Positions 1-9,875 of a DNA stretch of 64,000 nucleotides are shown here, piece by piece. The notes under the pieces are model-generated. The model had not been told where the DNA came from. It saw only the letters and a list, made by a program, of their open reading frames with translations, and ran no database searches. The stretch is from Cercis canadensis (lineage: Eukaryota > Streptophyta > Magnoliopsida > Fabales > Fabaceae): NCBI GenBank assembly GCA_003255065.1, contig QAOA01008173.1:62001-126000 (forward strand), in the 5' to 3' direction. The position numbers were made by a program, and so were the translations under genes. The first letter of the stretch is position 1, and every line of letters starts with the position of its first letter.

Positions 1-349
1 GCCTTGGCCCATGTATTTTAATTTCGGGGTTGGGCTAAGATCCATCACATTGTCTTACCATTTTCCCTTCGATTTTCCTCTTCCTGATTAAACGACCATG
101 AGAATTGTGCTGATGTTCGAAGCTCCTGCATCCATTTCAGTGGCTCTTTCTTGCCTCTCCCTCAGTTTCTTTTTGAGCAGTACACAAAAAGCTCCAAACC
201 CAGAATTCAACACTGCAGCTTCTTCATCTACTACCTATTTACTAAATCGTTCTTGTTTCTGAATTTCTTTTGGGAGACCTCAGTGATTACAGCAAGCACA
301 CAGCTCAGTCTTCTTGTAAGAATCAACGCCTTCAATTTCAACTTGCAAT
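1..349 (+). promoter_or_regulatory. Upstream region and probable leader of the PPR gene
   Basis: No gene is seen here. Two site II-like elements, GGCCCA at 6-11 and TGGGCT at 31-36, lie about 315-345 bases before the PPR start codon. Elements of this kind are common upstream of plant nuclear genes for organelle and ribosomal proteins, which fits the downstream gene. Which part is promoter and which is leader cannot be told from sequence alone. Confidence 0.4.
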
Positions 350-2080
350 ATGATGGGAAGGTTTCATAGATGCTTATATTCTATAAAACATTATTCTTTT
401 TCATCATGTGCCCATAATTATATCTTCAGAAATAAAGGGCCACCACAAACTGAAAAAATACCAAATTTTTTCTTCTGTAAGCACTCTTTTGTTTGTCGAA
501 TGCCATTACCAGAGGCTCCTTGTTTGCCCTTGTTTCAATATTCACTGCCCATGAGTTTTTTTGTTGCATATAATGTTTCCATTCGCTTGTATTGTTCAGA
601 AACTGCTTCCATTAATCAAAATTATGATGTTGAGGACAATCGTGTAGAAAGCGATGTTGAAAAGTTATACAACACTATAATGGATAGATCAATCGGACAT
701 CACGGTATGGAGAAAGCTCTCGACCAACTAGGTGTCCCATTATCAACTCCATTGGTTACCGGGGTCCTGCATAGGTTTCGTTTTGAGGAGAAAATTGCAT
801 TTAGATTTTTCACATGGGCTGGTCACCAAGAAAATTATTCCCACGAGCCTTGCGCTTATAATGATATGATAGACATATTATCTAGTACGAGATACAAAGT
901 AAAGCAGTTTCGAATAATTTGTGATGTATTGGATTATTTGAAGAGGCATAACAGGAATACAGTTCCAGTTGAAGTTCTTTCTACAATTCTGAGAAAATAC
1001 ACCGAGAAGTATCTAACTCATGTGCAGAAGTTTGCAAAGAAGAAGAGGATAAGAGTAAAGACGCAACCAGAAATAAATGCACTTAACTTGCTTTTGGATG
1101 CTCTGTGCAAGTGTAGTCTCGTTGAGGATGCTGAAGCTCTGTTTAAGAAAGTGAAAAACAAGATCAAGCCTAATGCTGATACATACAATATATTGTTTTT
1201 TGGGTGGTGTAGAGTTAGAAACCCAACTAGAGGAATGAAAGTGCTGGAAGAAATGATTGAACTAGGCCATGCGCCTGACAATTTTACGTACAATACTGCC
1301 ATTGATACCTTCTGCGAAGAAGGGATGATAACAGAAGCACTAGAACTTTTTGAGTTCATGAGAACAAAAGGTTCTACCATTTCTTCTCCCACTGCCAAGA
1401 CTTACTCAATCATAGTTGTGGCTCTTGTCCAAAATGATAGAATGGAGGAGTGTTTCAAACTTCTAGGGCATATGATGAGCAGTGGTTGCCTTCCTGATGT
1501 TTCAACATACAAGGATATAATTGAAGGAATGTGTTTGTACGGAAAGGTAGATGAAGCTTACAAATTCTTGGAAGAGATGGGAAACAAAGGTTACCCACCT
1601 GATATAGTTACTTATAATTGTTTCCTAAAGGTCCTTTGTGACAATAAGAAGTCTGATGAAGCACTTAGACTTTACAGGAGAATGATTGAATTGGGTTGTA
1701 TGCCTAGTGTCCAAACTTATAATATGCTGGCTCTAATGTTTTTTGAGATGGATGATCCTGATGGAGCATTTGAGACCTGGCATGAAATGGGTGAGTGGGG
1801 TTGTGCACCGGACACAGACACTTATTGCGTGATGATTGATGGGCTATTTCGCTGCAATAAAGTGGAAGATGCTTGTTTTCTTTTGGAAGAAGTGGTAAAC
1901 AAGGGAATAAAATTGCCATACCGAAACTTCGACTCCTTTTTGATGCAGCTTTCAGTGATTGGTAATCTCCAAGCCATTCATAGGCTCTCAGATCATATGA
2001 GAAAATTTTATAATCCTGCCATGGCGAGACGTTATGCACTGAGCCAGAAGCGCATGAGTTTGAGTTTGAGAGCAAAGTAA
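350..2080 (+). CDS. P-class pentatricopeptide repeat protein, mitochondrial (At1g73400-like)
   Basis: Intronless gene for 576 residues. The first about 60 residues are rich in Arg, His, Ser and Phe and poor in acidic residues, as in a mitochondrial presequence. Tandem 35-residue PPR motifs run from about residue 240 to 535, recognisable by recurring TYN or TY cores such as DTYNILFFGW, FTYNTAIDTF and VTYNCFLKVL. There is no E, E+ or DYW extension, so it is a P-class protein, a group that binds organelle transcripts to stabilise, process or help translate them. The segment from about residue 105 to 235 (AFRFFTWAGHQ and following) is the usual upstream part of this subfamily. The start is the first of two adjacent ATGs (350 and 353). 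Length and order match my memory of Arabidopsis At1g73400. The exact RNA target cannot be told. Confidence 0.9.
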   Translation: MMGRFHRCLYSIKHYSFSSCAHNYIFRNKGPPQTEKIPNFFFCKHSFVCRMPLPEAPCLPLFQYSLPMSFFVAYNVSIRLYCSETASINQNYDVEDNRVESDVEKLYNTIMDRSIGHHGMEKALDQLGVPLSTPLVTGVLHRFRFEEKIAFRFFTWAGHQENYSHEPCAYNDMIDILSSTRYKVKQFRIICDVLDYLKRHNRNTVPVEVLSTILRKYTEKYLTHVQKFAKKKRIRVKTQPEINALNLLLDALCKCSLVEDAEALFKKVKNKIKPNADTYNILFFGWCRVRNPTRGMKVLEEMIELGHAPDNFTYNTAIDTFCEEGMITEALELFEFMRTKGSTISSPTAKTYSIIVVALVQNDRMEECFKLLGHMMSSGCLPDVSTYKDIIEGMCLYGKVDEAYKFLEEMGNKGYPPDIVTYNCFLKVLCDNKKSDEALRLYRRMIELGCMPSVQTYNMLALMFFEMDDPDGAFETWHEMGEWGCAPDTDTYCVMIDGLFRCNKVEDACFLLEEVVNKGIKLPYRNFDSFLMQLSVIGNLQAIHRLSDHMRKFYNPAMARRYALSQKRMSLSLRAK

Positions 2081-4562
2081 TTTGCATGAAATTCCTTAGT
2101 TGAACTTGCCCCACCTGTTAGGAGAACTTGAATGAGATACAGAGCAAGGAGGATTTATCCTGTGATAGGTTGGAAAATATTTTTGCTGGAAGCATGGCAG
2201 ATATTCTTTTTTTCAGAAACTGTCTCCAAGTATGTCCCTGCAGCACAAATTGGACTTCATCATGATAGCAACTAGTTGCATCTTCGAAGTGTTCTGTTGG
2301 TCATGGTAATTACTGCTGATAATTTTTTGTGTGAAATCATGCAAGTTGTCGAGATTTCTTATGCTGATTTTTACTATGTCTGGAAAAAAAAATTTGGAAG
2401 TTATCTTGACATATATTGATTGTGCAATCCTGGTTTATGGGGTGATGCAATTGATTGCTGGATATGTATTTAATGGCCTCATAGTCCTGTTTATTGAGTA
2501 AGTAATGATTTAGGCTGAAAGCTACATTGTGATAGTGATACAGTATAGATATAATTGTGGAGGCATAGCTAAATCCAGTTATTCAATAGAATCAATACTG
2601 TTGTGGATGTGAGAATTTCTTTCAGGTTCCTACGTCAAATACCATTCCTGATTAGAGTTGGCTACTTTCTCAAGCATATTAAGTAAAATTTGGTGGATGT
2701 GTGTCCTTCTGATTTTGTTATTTTGCCCCTTGACAGGTTTAGTTAGAAGAAAATGATGTCATACAGTTTATCAGTGGTTTTTGTCCTTTTGATAATAACA
2801 CGGATATATCTACCTATATCACAGGATTTTTAATATCCATGTAAAAACACCGGGCTCCCTTTGGTGTAAGCAAGTAAGAGGCGGGGAAAAAAAAAAACTG
2901 AAAGAGCATTATCTTGCTTCGAAAGCTGCTAGATGTCTCCATGATTTGTGCAAAGCAAGTTTTCTGACAATTCAAGCATCAAGGAACTCAATAACCTGAA
3001 TATCCTTCAACTCTTTAATTTGTTTATGTCTCTTAACGCACAGTCCTTTAGGTTGTGGTTGAGCCATAGGTTGAAGACACTGCTACATAAGTCAGGAACT
3101 GAGCATAATCTTCCTACTAATGGAAGTCATCCTTGCAAGATTGAAGATCAGCTTTCATTGGTAAAGAAGATTCAGTTTGGTATCTTCCATGCTTTCTATG
3201 AAATTGCAGGCTATCTCTCCAATATCAGTTGACTGCAGTGCAGTCACAGCACCCTAAGTAACTGAAAAAGTTCAATGCTTCCTTCACTTGAAAAGAAAAA
3301 AGAACAAAGAAAAAATGCATCCTCTAATTCTGCATGCTCATACTTGTCCTACGCATCGTCCTTAAAGTGAGCTGTAACAGATTCTGTCCTGTCAAGTGTA
3401 AAGTAGTAAATCTTTTTGTTTTTTCTGTTCAAGTTGGTGACCGGTGTGAAATATTGTTACATTTGTTGATTCATATTCTGCCAACCTTCATGCTGTCCTC
3501 TTTGGAGGAGGTCCAAATCATTATTTTCTTCTGTGTTCATTAGTCAGTCGTTTGTTTGAAAGAAATTTGTATTTTGTAGTAACATGTTTTCTGTATTGTG
3601 TTTGTTCCATTACCATCCCCAATCTTCTACAGCTACAAAAGAGCTATATGCATATTTTCAATGACAGAGCGGACTTCAAATTCAATTCATGACTTCTGTA
3701 TTAATCCTCCCCCCCAGAGGTAAATTTAAAAAGCTGTGGTATATATTTAATGGTGGTCTATCCCTTGTCCACAAATACTCATGAGTTATGACCTTATATA
3801 TGTATGCATAAGAGGGGAAAGATTTATTTATTTATTTATTTTACGTTACCCTTATCTACATTAAAAGAAAAAAAGAATATATATCAAAAAGAAGGGTTTT
3901 GCGACATTACCCTTATCCAAGTTATAAGTTTACAAACATAGGAATTGTAAGATATCAATATAAAATGAATCATTTGTCTGCTTTTAGTGAAGAGAAAGAA
4001 AAGAAGGGAAAAGAGAAAGAGATGAAAGAAAGAAACAGAAGAAGACAATGAAGGAATAAAGTTAGTTTCTTATTTTCTTGTTTTTTAATTCTTTATACTT
4101 GTTTGGTTTGGAAAAGAAAAGAAAGCAAATCAATCGAAAAAGAAAGAAAGAGAACAAAGGAACTAAGCAAACGTAACATTTTATTGAAAAATTTGACATT
4201 AGACATAAAAAATTTGTTTTTTTTTTTTTTAATGGATAGAGATAACAAAATTTTATGAAATTCCTTAAATTTTGTTGATATGTTTTAATCAAATCCTTTT
4301 ATTGGTATGTTTTTTTTTATGTAATTTTTATTGTTATGTTTTTAATTTATGCTATATGGTTAAACTCATCTAATAGTAATTTATTTAAAATAATTATACT
4401 AGCACTAGGGTGTTAGCGAGTTCCAAACTTCCAATAACATTACATTACAGGTTTTACATCTGGCCCGGCCCGAATTAGCCCGTAGCTCAACTGGGCTGAG
4501 CCAAAACGGGTCGGACTGGCTCGTTTATCGGCGGCCAGGTTTATTTTTATTTTATTTTATCA
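2081..4562. other. Spacer between the PPR gene and DPB2
   Basis: The first few hundred bases are probably the PPR 3' untranslated region. An open frame at 2948-3232 (+, 94 codons) matches no family I know and has no clear promoter or splice context, so it is not called a gene. The stretch 3820-4400 is very AT-rich with purine runs. A site II-like TGGGCT at 4492-4497 already belongs to the DPB2 promoter region. Confidence 0.5.
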
Positions 4563-4603
4563 TTTCCCGCCGTTGGTCTCATACTAAAATAGGATTTTCC
4601 CGC
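4563..4603 (+). promoter_or_regulatory. Pair of E2F-type sites upstream of DPB2
   Basis: TTTCCCGC occurs at 4563-4570 and again at 4596-4603, in the same orientation and 33 bases apart. They are 84-124 bases upstream of the DPB2 start codon. TTTSSCGC is the canonical E2F/DP site of plant S-phase genes, and DNA polymerase epsilon subunits are expected targets. Two perfect copies so close to the start make chance unlikely. Confidence 0.75.
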
Positions 4604-4626
4604 CCAAACCCCAGCATCACTGAGAC

Positions 4627-4684
4627 GCAGAGAGAGATAGAGAGGGAGAGAAAGAGAGAGAGAACGGTAGAGAGAGAAAGAAAG
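4627..4684 (+). repeat. GA-rich microsatellite in the DPB2 leader
   Basis: An almost pure GA/GAA purine tract directly before the start codon at 4687. Such tracts are common in plant 5' untranslated regions and can bind BPC/GAGA-type factors. It produces spurious open frames on the other strand. Confidence 0.8.
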
Positions 4685-4686
4685 GC

Positions 4687-7600
4687 ATGAATGCTTCGAC
4701 GACGAGGAAGAAAGTGCAGAGGAAGTGTAAGATCAGAGGGTACACGCTGAAAGTAGATGCTCTTGATGAGATCCTTTCTTTCGTCTCTCGATTCGAAGGC
4801 CCTGATGAAGACGAAGCCATTGATCTCCTCCTCGATCAGCTCGAACATGAATCCTGTAATCTTTATCCTTGTAATTTCTTTGATTTCCCATCAATTTCGA
4901 CTGAAATTGATCTTGTTTGTTTCTAATCCCTCCTGAATCGAATTTTCTGATGCTTGAAACTGGCAGTGAAATCTTCTATTATCGACAAGGAACCGGTGCA
5001 GCGGGTAGTGAGACTTCTATTGGAAGCCGAAGCAGCTGTGGAGGAAAGCTCTGATGCTGCTGGTAGTGGTTCGGCCCTTCGCGTTGTTGATGCATTCTTA
5101 GTTCCTAAATTTCGATACGACCCTATCAAAAAGCAATTCCATGAGTAGGTTTTCATTCCACGACTTTTCTATTATATGATTTGCTTTTGATGCTGATGAA
5201 TTGCTGGGAACTCCAATAACTCAGCTCAATTTTTAAACCCTAGTCTTGCTAGAAGCAAAGCAGAAATCAAAAGATTATTTAAGCAGTAAAAATTAACAAA
5301 AGAAGCAACTATTTTATCAGTATGAAATGAATGCATTGTGGGTTTTCTGGAAGTAGACAATTTTACCTCCGGCTGTCTGCTTACCATGGAAAATATCTAT
5401 TATAAGTGGTTGGTTGTAGGTTTTGATATAATATATTCCTAATAACTGAAACTTCAACAAATATTGAAAGTTTTCTGTGCAACTAGACACTGAGGAGTAG
5501 GTGGCATCTCAACAGAGTTCTGTCCTACTCTGCAGTATGTATTCTGGAACCACGACAAGTTCTAATTTGATTTTCTGTTTTATGTGAGGAACATGTCTTA
5601 AGTTGACTAATTTATTGGAGCATTTTAATGCTGCTGGTTCTTGGCTTGCTCTGGCACTTGTTTATCATATGATGAAGTTTAGGAGTATGTTTTTATATTA
5701 TGTTTTTTTAAGTCCAGGCACACAGGCAACTTACCTATGCATGGGGAAGCGTCAGCAAAATCAGCCCTGTACAGGGATAGATTTTTGTTGCTATTCCAGA
5801 GGCTCTCCCGTGACCAGCATTTTTCAAAGCCTGCTTTCAATTCTGAACTTTCACATTTTGGAAGCTGTGAGGTACTGCTGGATGCACCACCTGGCTATAA
5901 GCCTACCATCTATAAGTTTGTTAGATATTATAAAATTCTAGAAATGTGTTTCTCATGCATGAATTCGATCCAGTGCATATGCTCTTGCAGAGGACAAATA
6001 TGTAACTATATGCTATGCTGTGTTTGGCAGATATCTCCAATTCAATCTCTGGTTGGGCAATCAGGTAGAAGATGGGTCATGGGAGTAATATCTCAGTTGG
6101 AGGATGGCCATTTTTATTTGGAAGACCTTACTGCTTCAGTTGAAATCAATTTGTCTAATGCTATATCCTTTTATGCTTTGACAATCATTATATTTATTTG
6201 GAATGGTTCTAAAACTGTTTTAAAGGTTTAAAGCAGGTTTTCTTGGAAACAAAACAGTAGAAAAGAGAAATTAAATAAGATTTAGGTTGGTCATGAGTGG
6301 CTTGGATGAGGAGCTGTAACATTTTCTTTTCACTAGCTACATCCCAAGTATGGGTATAGTTCATGCCTTGTTAGTTTGATGTCTGATGTCTGATGTTGCT
6401 AAGTGATTGACTGAGGTAAGATGCATTTGTTCTATCTTGATAGTTTATTCACGACTTCTCATGCTGAAACTCATACAACAATCTAAACTCCATAAAACTA
6501 AGGGTTTGGAATTATCAATTTCTTTGACAACCAATACAAGATAACTACAGGATTCTTTTCAGAGAACACCATAGTTGTAGCAGAAGGCGAGATGCTTGTG
6601 GAGGGTATTTTTCAGGTTCTTGTTAACATATCCTTTTCTATATCTACTTCATAAGCCCTTTATTTCATGATAACAATGAAACGGTTATTGAATTCTCTAT
6701 ATTCTTTTCTGCAACAAATTAATATGTTCAGGATGAAGAATTACTAAAGATATTGTTACAGCTTTCATGACTTCTAAGTTTGATTGTGCTTCTTGGCTCA
6801 TGCTAGTCCAACTGCAAATAACATGCATGTTCTTGAAAAGAAACCTGGAATCATGAATGCTAAATTAAACTAACAATGGTGGCAACAGCATACTACTGGG
6901 AGAACAGAAGTCAGGGTATGGGGGGAGATGATTTATGAGACAATGCAGCACACTCATGCTATTAAAAGTAATTAAAAGTTCATATACCCTGATAGATGAA
7001 CCTTTACAAGCAAGGTTTTAAGGTTAGTCATTGTGTATGAGAAGCTGTTATACTTTTTTCTTTTTGCCTGACTATAGTGGTATGCGGAAGCTGTGGAGGT
7101 CCTTTTTCTTTTTTTGGAGGAGGGGGGAATTGGGGGGAAGGGGAGGGGAGGAGGGGGTTTTGTTTTTATTTCAATATCATTTTCTGCAGTTTATAAACTG
7201 TCATTTTCCTTCTGTGAGAACTCTCTTTCACTTTGAAGGCAGATTTCTTGAGAAGAAGAATTTATTCAACAAACTACAGGATCATAAATTGGCATTCGTT
7301 GTATATACTTAGTTATTGCTCATTGGGAGGATACTAATTGCTATGGCGGGAACAACTTTATCTTAATTCTCTCATCCATGCTTTCTTAAAGCTCTTTACA
7401 GAGGCTTACAAAATTGTTATAAACTACCTCTTTGTAAAGTTCAATGTGAAATTTTAAGATTTGTTATGGTTAATTGAATCATGACAGCATATAACTGTGA
7501 GTTTTCTTGCTTTTGGTGTTCAGTAGTATTTTTATTTTGATTTATCAATAATTGATGAAGCCTTTTCCTCAGGTTTTAACGTGTGGATTTCCCCCATTGG

Positions 7601-9875
7601 AGGATAGAGATAAGTCACTTAAATTACTTGCAGGGCAAGACTTCTTTGGTGGTGGTAGTTTTACAAAAGAGGAAACGGTATCATTTATATTCCACTTCTC
7701 TTATTCAGTACTCTCAGATTTCTTATGCATTTTTTAGAGTTTCATCTTGTGCCCGTCGAAATACTCCTCTGAAATTGTACTTTGCCTATACCATTGCAAT
7801 AGGTGAGATTGGCAGAGATGGAAAAGCAAGCAGTAAATGACATGTTTGTTATATTGTCTGATATCTGGCTTGACAATGAAGAGGTGATTTGAGCTGCCAT
7901 TTTTTTTTTTTTTGCTCTTTTCCTCTAGCACCTCGTTATTTAGAACTAGCTTGATAGAATCTTGATGCTGTTTCTCCGTAGAGAAGGCTATGGGGAAGCT
8001 GGAGACTGTACTAAATGGTTTTGAGAGTGTGGAAGTGGTTCCTTCCTTATTTGTTTTCATGGGAAATTTCTGTTCTCGCCCCTGTAACCTTTCCTTTAAT
8101 TCTTACTCAAGCCTCAGGTGAGTGCCACTTCGGATTTCTTTCTTTATTTCATTTATGAGATATGATAAATGCAAATAGAGAAACAGCAACTTGAATCATA
8201 TTATTTGGCACATTAAAATAACAATGGCAACTAGAACAGTTAGTTTTAACAACATTATCATAATTATTAGAAATCTCAACATGCAGATTGCAGTTTGGCA
8301 AGCTCGGGCAAATGATTGCTGCCCATCCACGGCTAAAAGAGCACAGCCGATTTCTGTTTATTCCAGGTCCTGATGATGCAGGTATTTGACTTTATTAGCA
8401 ATAACTTATGCTTCTCACTTTCTGCTACATGCATGATATCACTTTCAAAAAACTTTTCAGGCCCGTCAACAGTTCTTCCTAGGTGTGCTCTACCAAAATA
8501 TTTAACTGAGGAGCTCCAAAAGCATATTCCCAATGTCATATTTTCGAGCAATCCTTGCAGGTTAATATTTCATCTAAACAAGATTGTATGGGATTTCTTC
8601 ATTAACTCTGTTTGTTCTTGCTATAGCAGCTGATGTATTTATGATTATTCTTACAGCATAATACCTGTTTGGCTGCAGGATCAAGTTCTACAACCAAGAA
8701 ATTGTATTTTTCTGCCAGGATCTGCTGTATAGAATGCGTCGTTCTTGCTTAATGCCTCCTTCTATGGAAGAAACAGATGATCTTTTTCAGCATGTAATTC
8801 ACCTCCTTTCCATGTGGTTTCTGCTTTACTTAACTTATTACTAGTGGATATCAAGAGCTAAAACTAATTTATTTTGGGTTAATATTGCAGCTTGTTGCTA
8901 CCATGACCCATCAGAGTCATCTCTGCCCACTCCCTCTAACTGTACAACCCATCATCTGGAATTACGACCACTGTCTTTATCTTTATCCAACTCCAAATAC
9001 GGTATTACTTGAATTGCAATCATGTTCACCAATATCAAGTGTTGCTTTGCATACTGACTAAATATTGTCATAGTTTGAAGTCCTAGAGTAGGCTTTTTTC
9101 TCCAGTTTCTGGGAAATAATCACAAATAAAATGTGGCTGACTACCATGTGCATTTGATGCTTCAATAACTGAAACTCCAAGTTTTGTTTTTGTATTTATA
9201 TCAGCCTCAAGGAAGTAACAGACTTATATATTGAAATATGACTTTTCAGTTGGATAGATTTCTTTGATTTACCGCATCTTCTAATTTTAGGGATGAATGT
9301 ACGTTGAAATGTTCAAAGAGAAAATTGTAGGTGCATCTGAGGGTAGCCCAGATACCAATGAACATAACTTGTTGTTTGATTTGTGAAACTTCTACCTCTT
9401 AGAATTTTATCTTTGTCAAACTTCGCTCAAATATGCAGGCAATAGCAAGTAGATGGTAATTTTTTAACAGATACTGCTAAACTGGAATAAAGTACTGAAC
9501 TTCTAAGATGTCTTGTGTTCTTACCTTCCATTCTTAGTGTTATTTCACATCTCAAGGCCTAAATATTTTGGGGTAAAATAGTGGGATATGACAGTAATCT
9601 GACTTTGTACAAAATGGCTTATCTTTTTTATAGACTATAGACAGAAGCTTTGTAAGAATTTTATGGCTGACATATACTTATGCAATTTCCAGAAAGAAAG
9701 ATCTTATGTTTTCATTTGTCATCTTCTGATGCAGATAGTTTTAGGAGACAGAAGTCAACAGAAGGCATTCAAATACACAGGAATCACTTGTTTTAATACT
9801 GGTTCCTTCTCAATTGACAGAACCTTTGTGGCATACCGCCCGTGCTCCCAGGAAGTTGAATTGTCAGCCTTGTAG
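4687..9875 (+). CDS. DPB2: DNA polymerase epsilon subunit 2 (B subunit)
   Basis: Non-catalytic B subunit of the replicative polymerase epsilon, needed for leading-strand synthesis. Thirteen exons join in frame to 530 residues: 4687-4855, 4967-5144, 5718-5871, 6031-6162, 6538-6615, 7573-7677, 7803-7883, 7984-8117, 8287-8381, 8461-8560, 8679-8793, 8891-9001, 9735-9875. Residues 1-75 form the helical N-terminal domain. An OB-fold follows from about 168 to 272 (SPIQSLVGQSGRRWVMGVIS). The inactivated phosphoesterase-like domain runs from about 275 to 510 (PSLFVFMGNFCSRPCNL, FLFIPGPDDAGPSTVLPR), and the protein ends with VELSAL as in other plant copies. Intron 4 is AT-AC. The exon 8 acceptor could lie two bases earlier, but only 7984 keeps the frame. 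The intron 5 donor (GTTCTT) is weak. Length agrees with the Arabidopsis protein as I remember it. Confidence 0.93.
6163..6537 (+). other. DPB2: AT-AC (U12-type) intron 4 of DPB2
   Basis: The intron begins ATATCCTTTT, a perfect minor-spliceosome 5' site, and ends CAATAC. The reading frame requires this end: after Ala the next exon begins AAG ATA ACT and reads KITTGFF, as in plant homologues. A U12-like branch sequence TTCTTTGAC, one mismatch from TTCCTTGAC, places its adenosine 10 bases before the AC. No GT donor near 6163 would give a sensible frame. Confidence 0.88.
7118..7157 (+). other. G-quadruplex-prone tract in DPB2 intron 5
   Basis: Five runs of four to six G separated by one to three bases lie at about 7122-7157 on the transcribed (sense) strand of a 957-base intron. 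This far exceeds the four runs of G3 usually required for a quadruplex. Whether it forms in pre-mRNA is inference. Confidence 0.6.

Noticed and set aside
2948..3232. 94-codon frame after the PPR gene
   Set aside because: No recognisable family, no promoter or splice context; could be chance.
4579..4848. Two minus-strand frames with Leu/Ser runs
   Set aside because: Translation of the GA microsatellite and the antisense of DPB2 exon 1.
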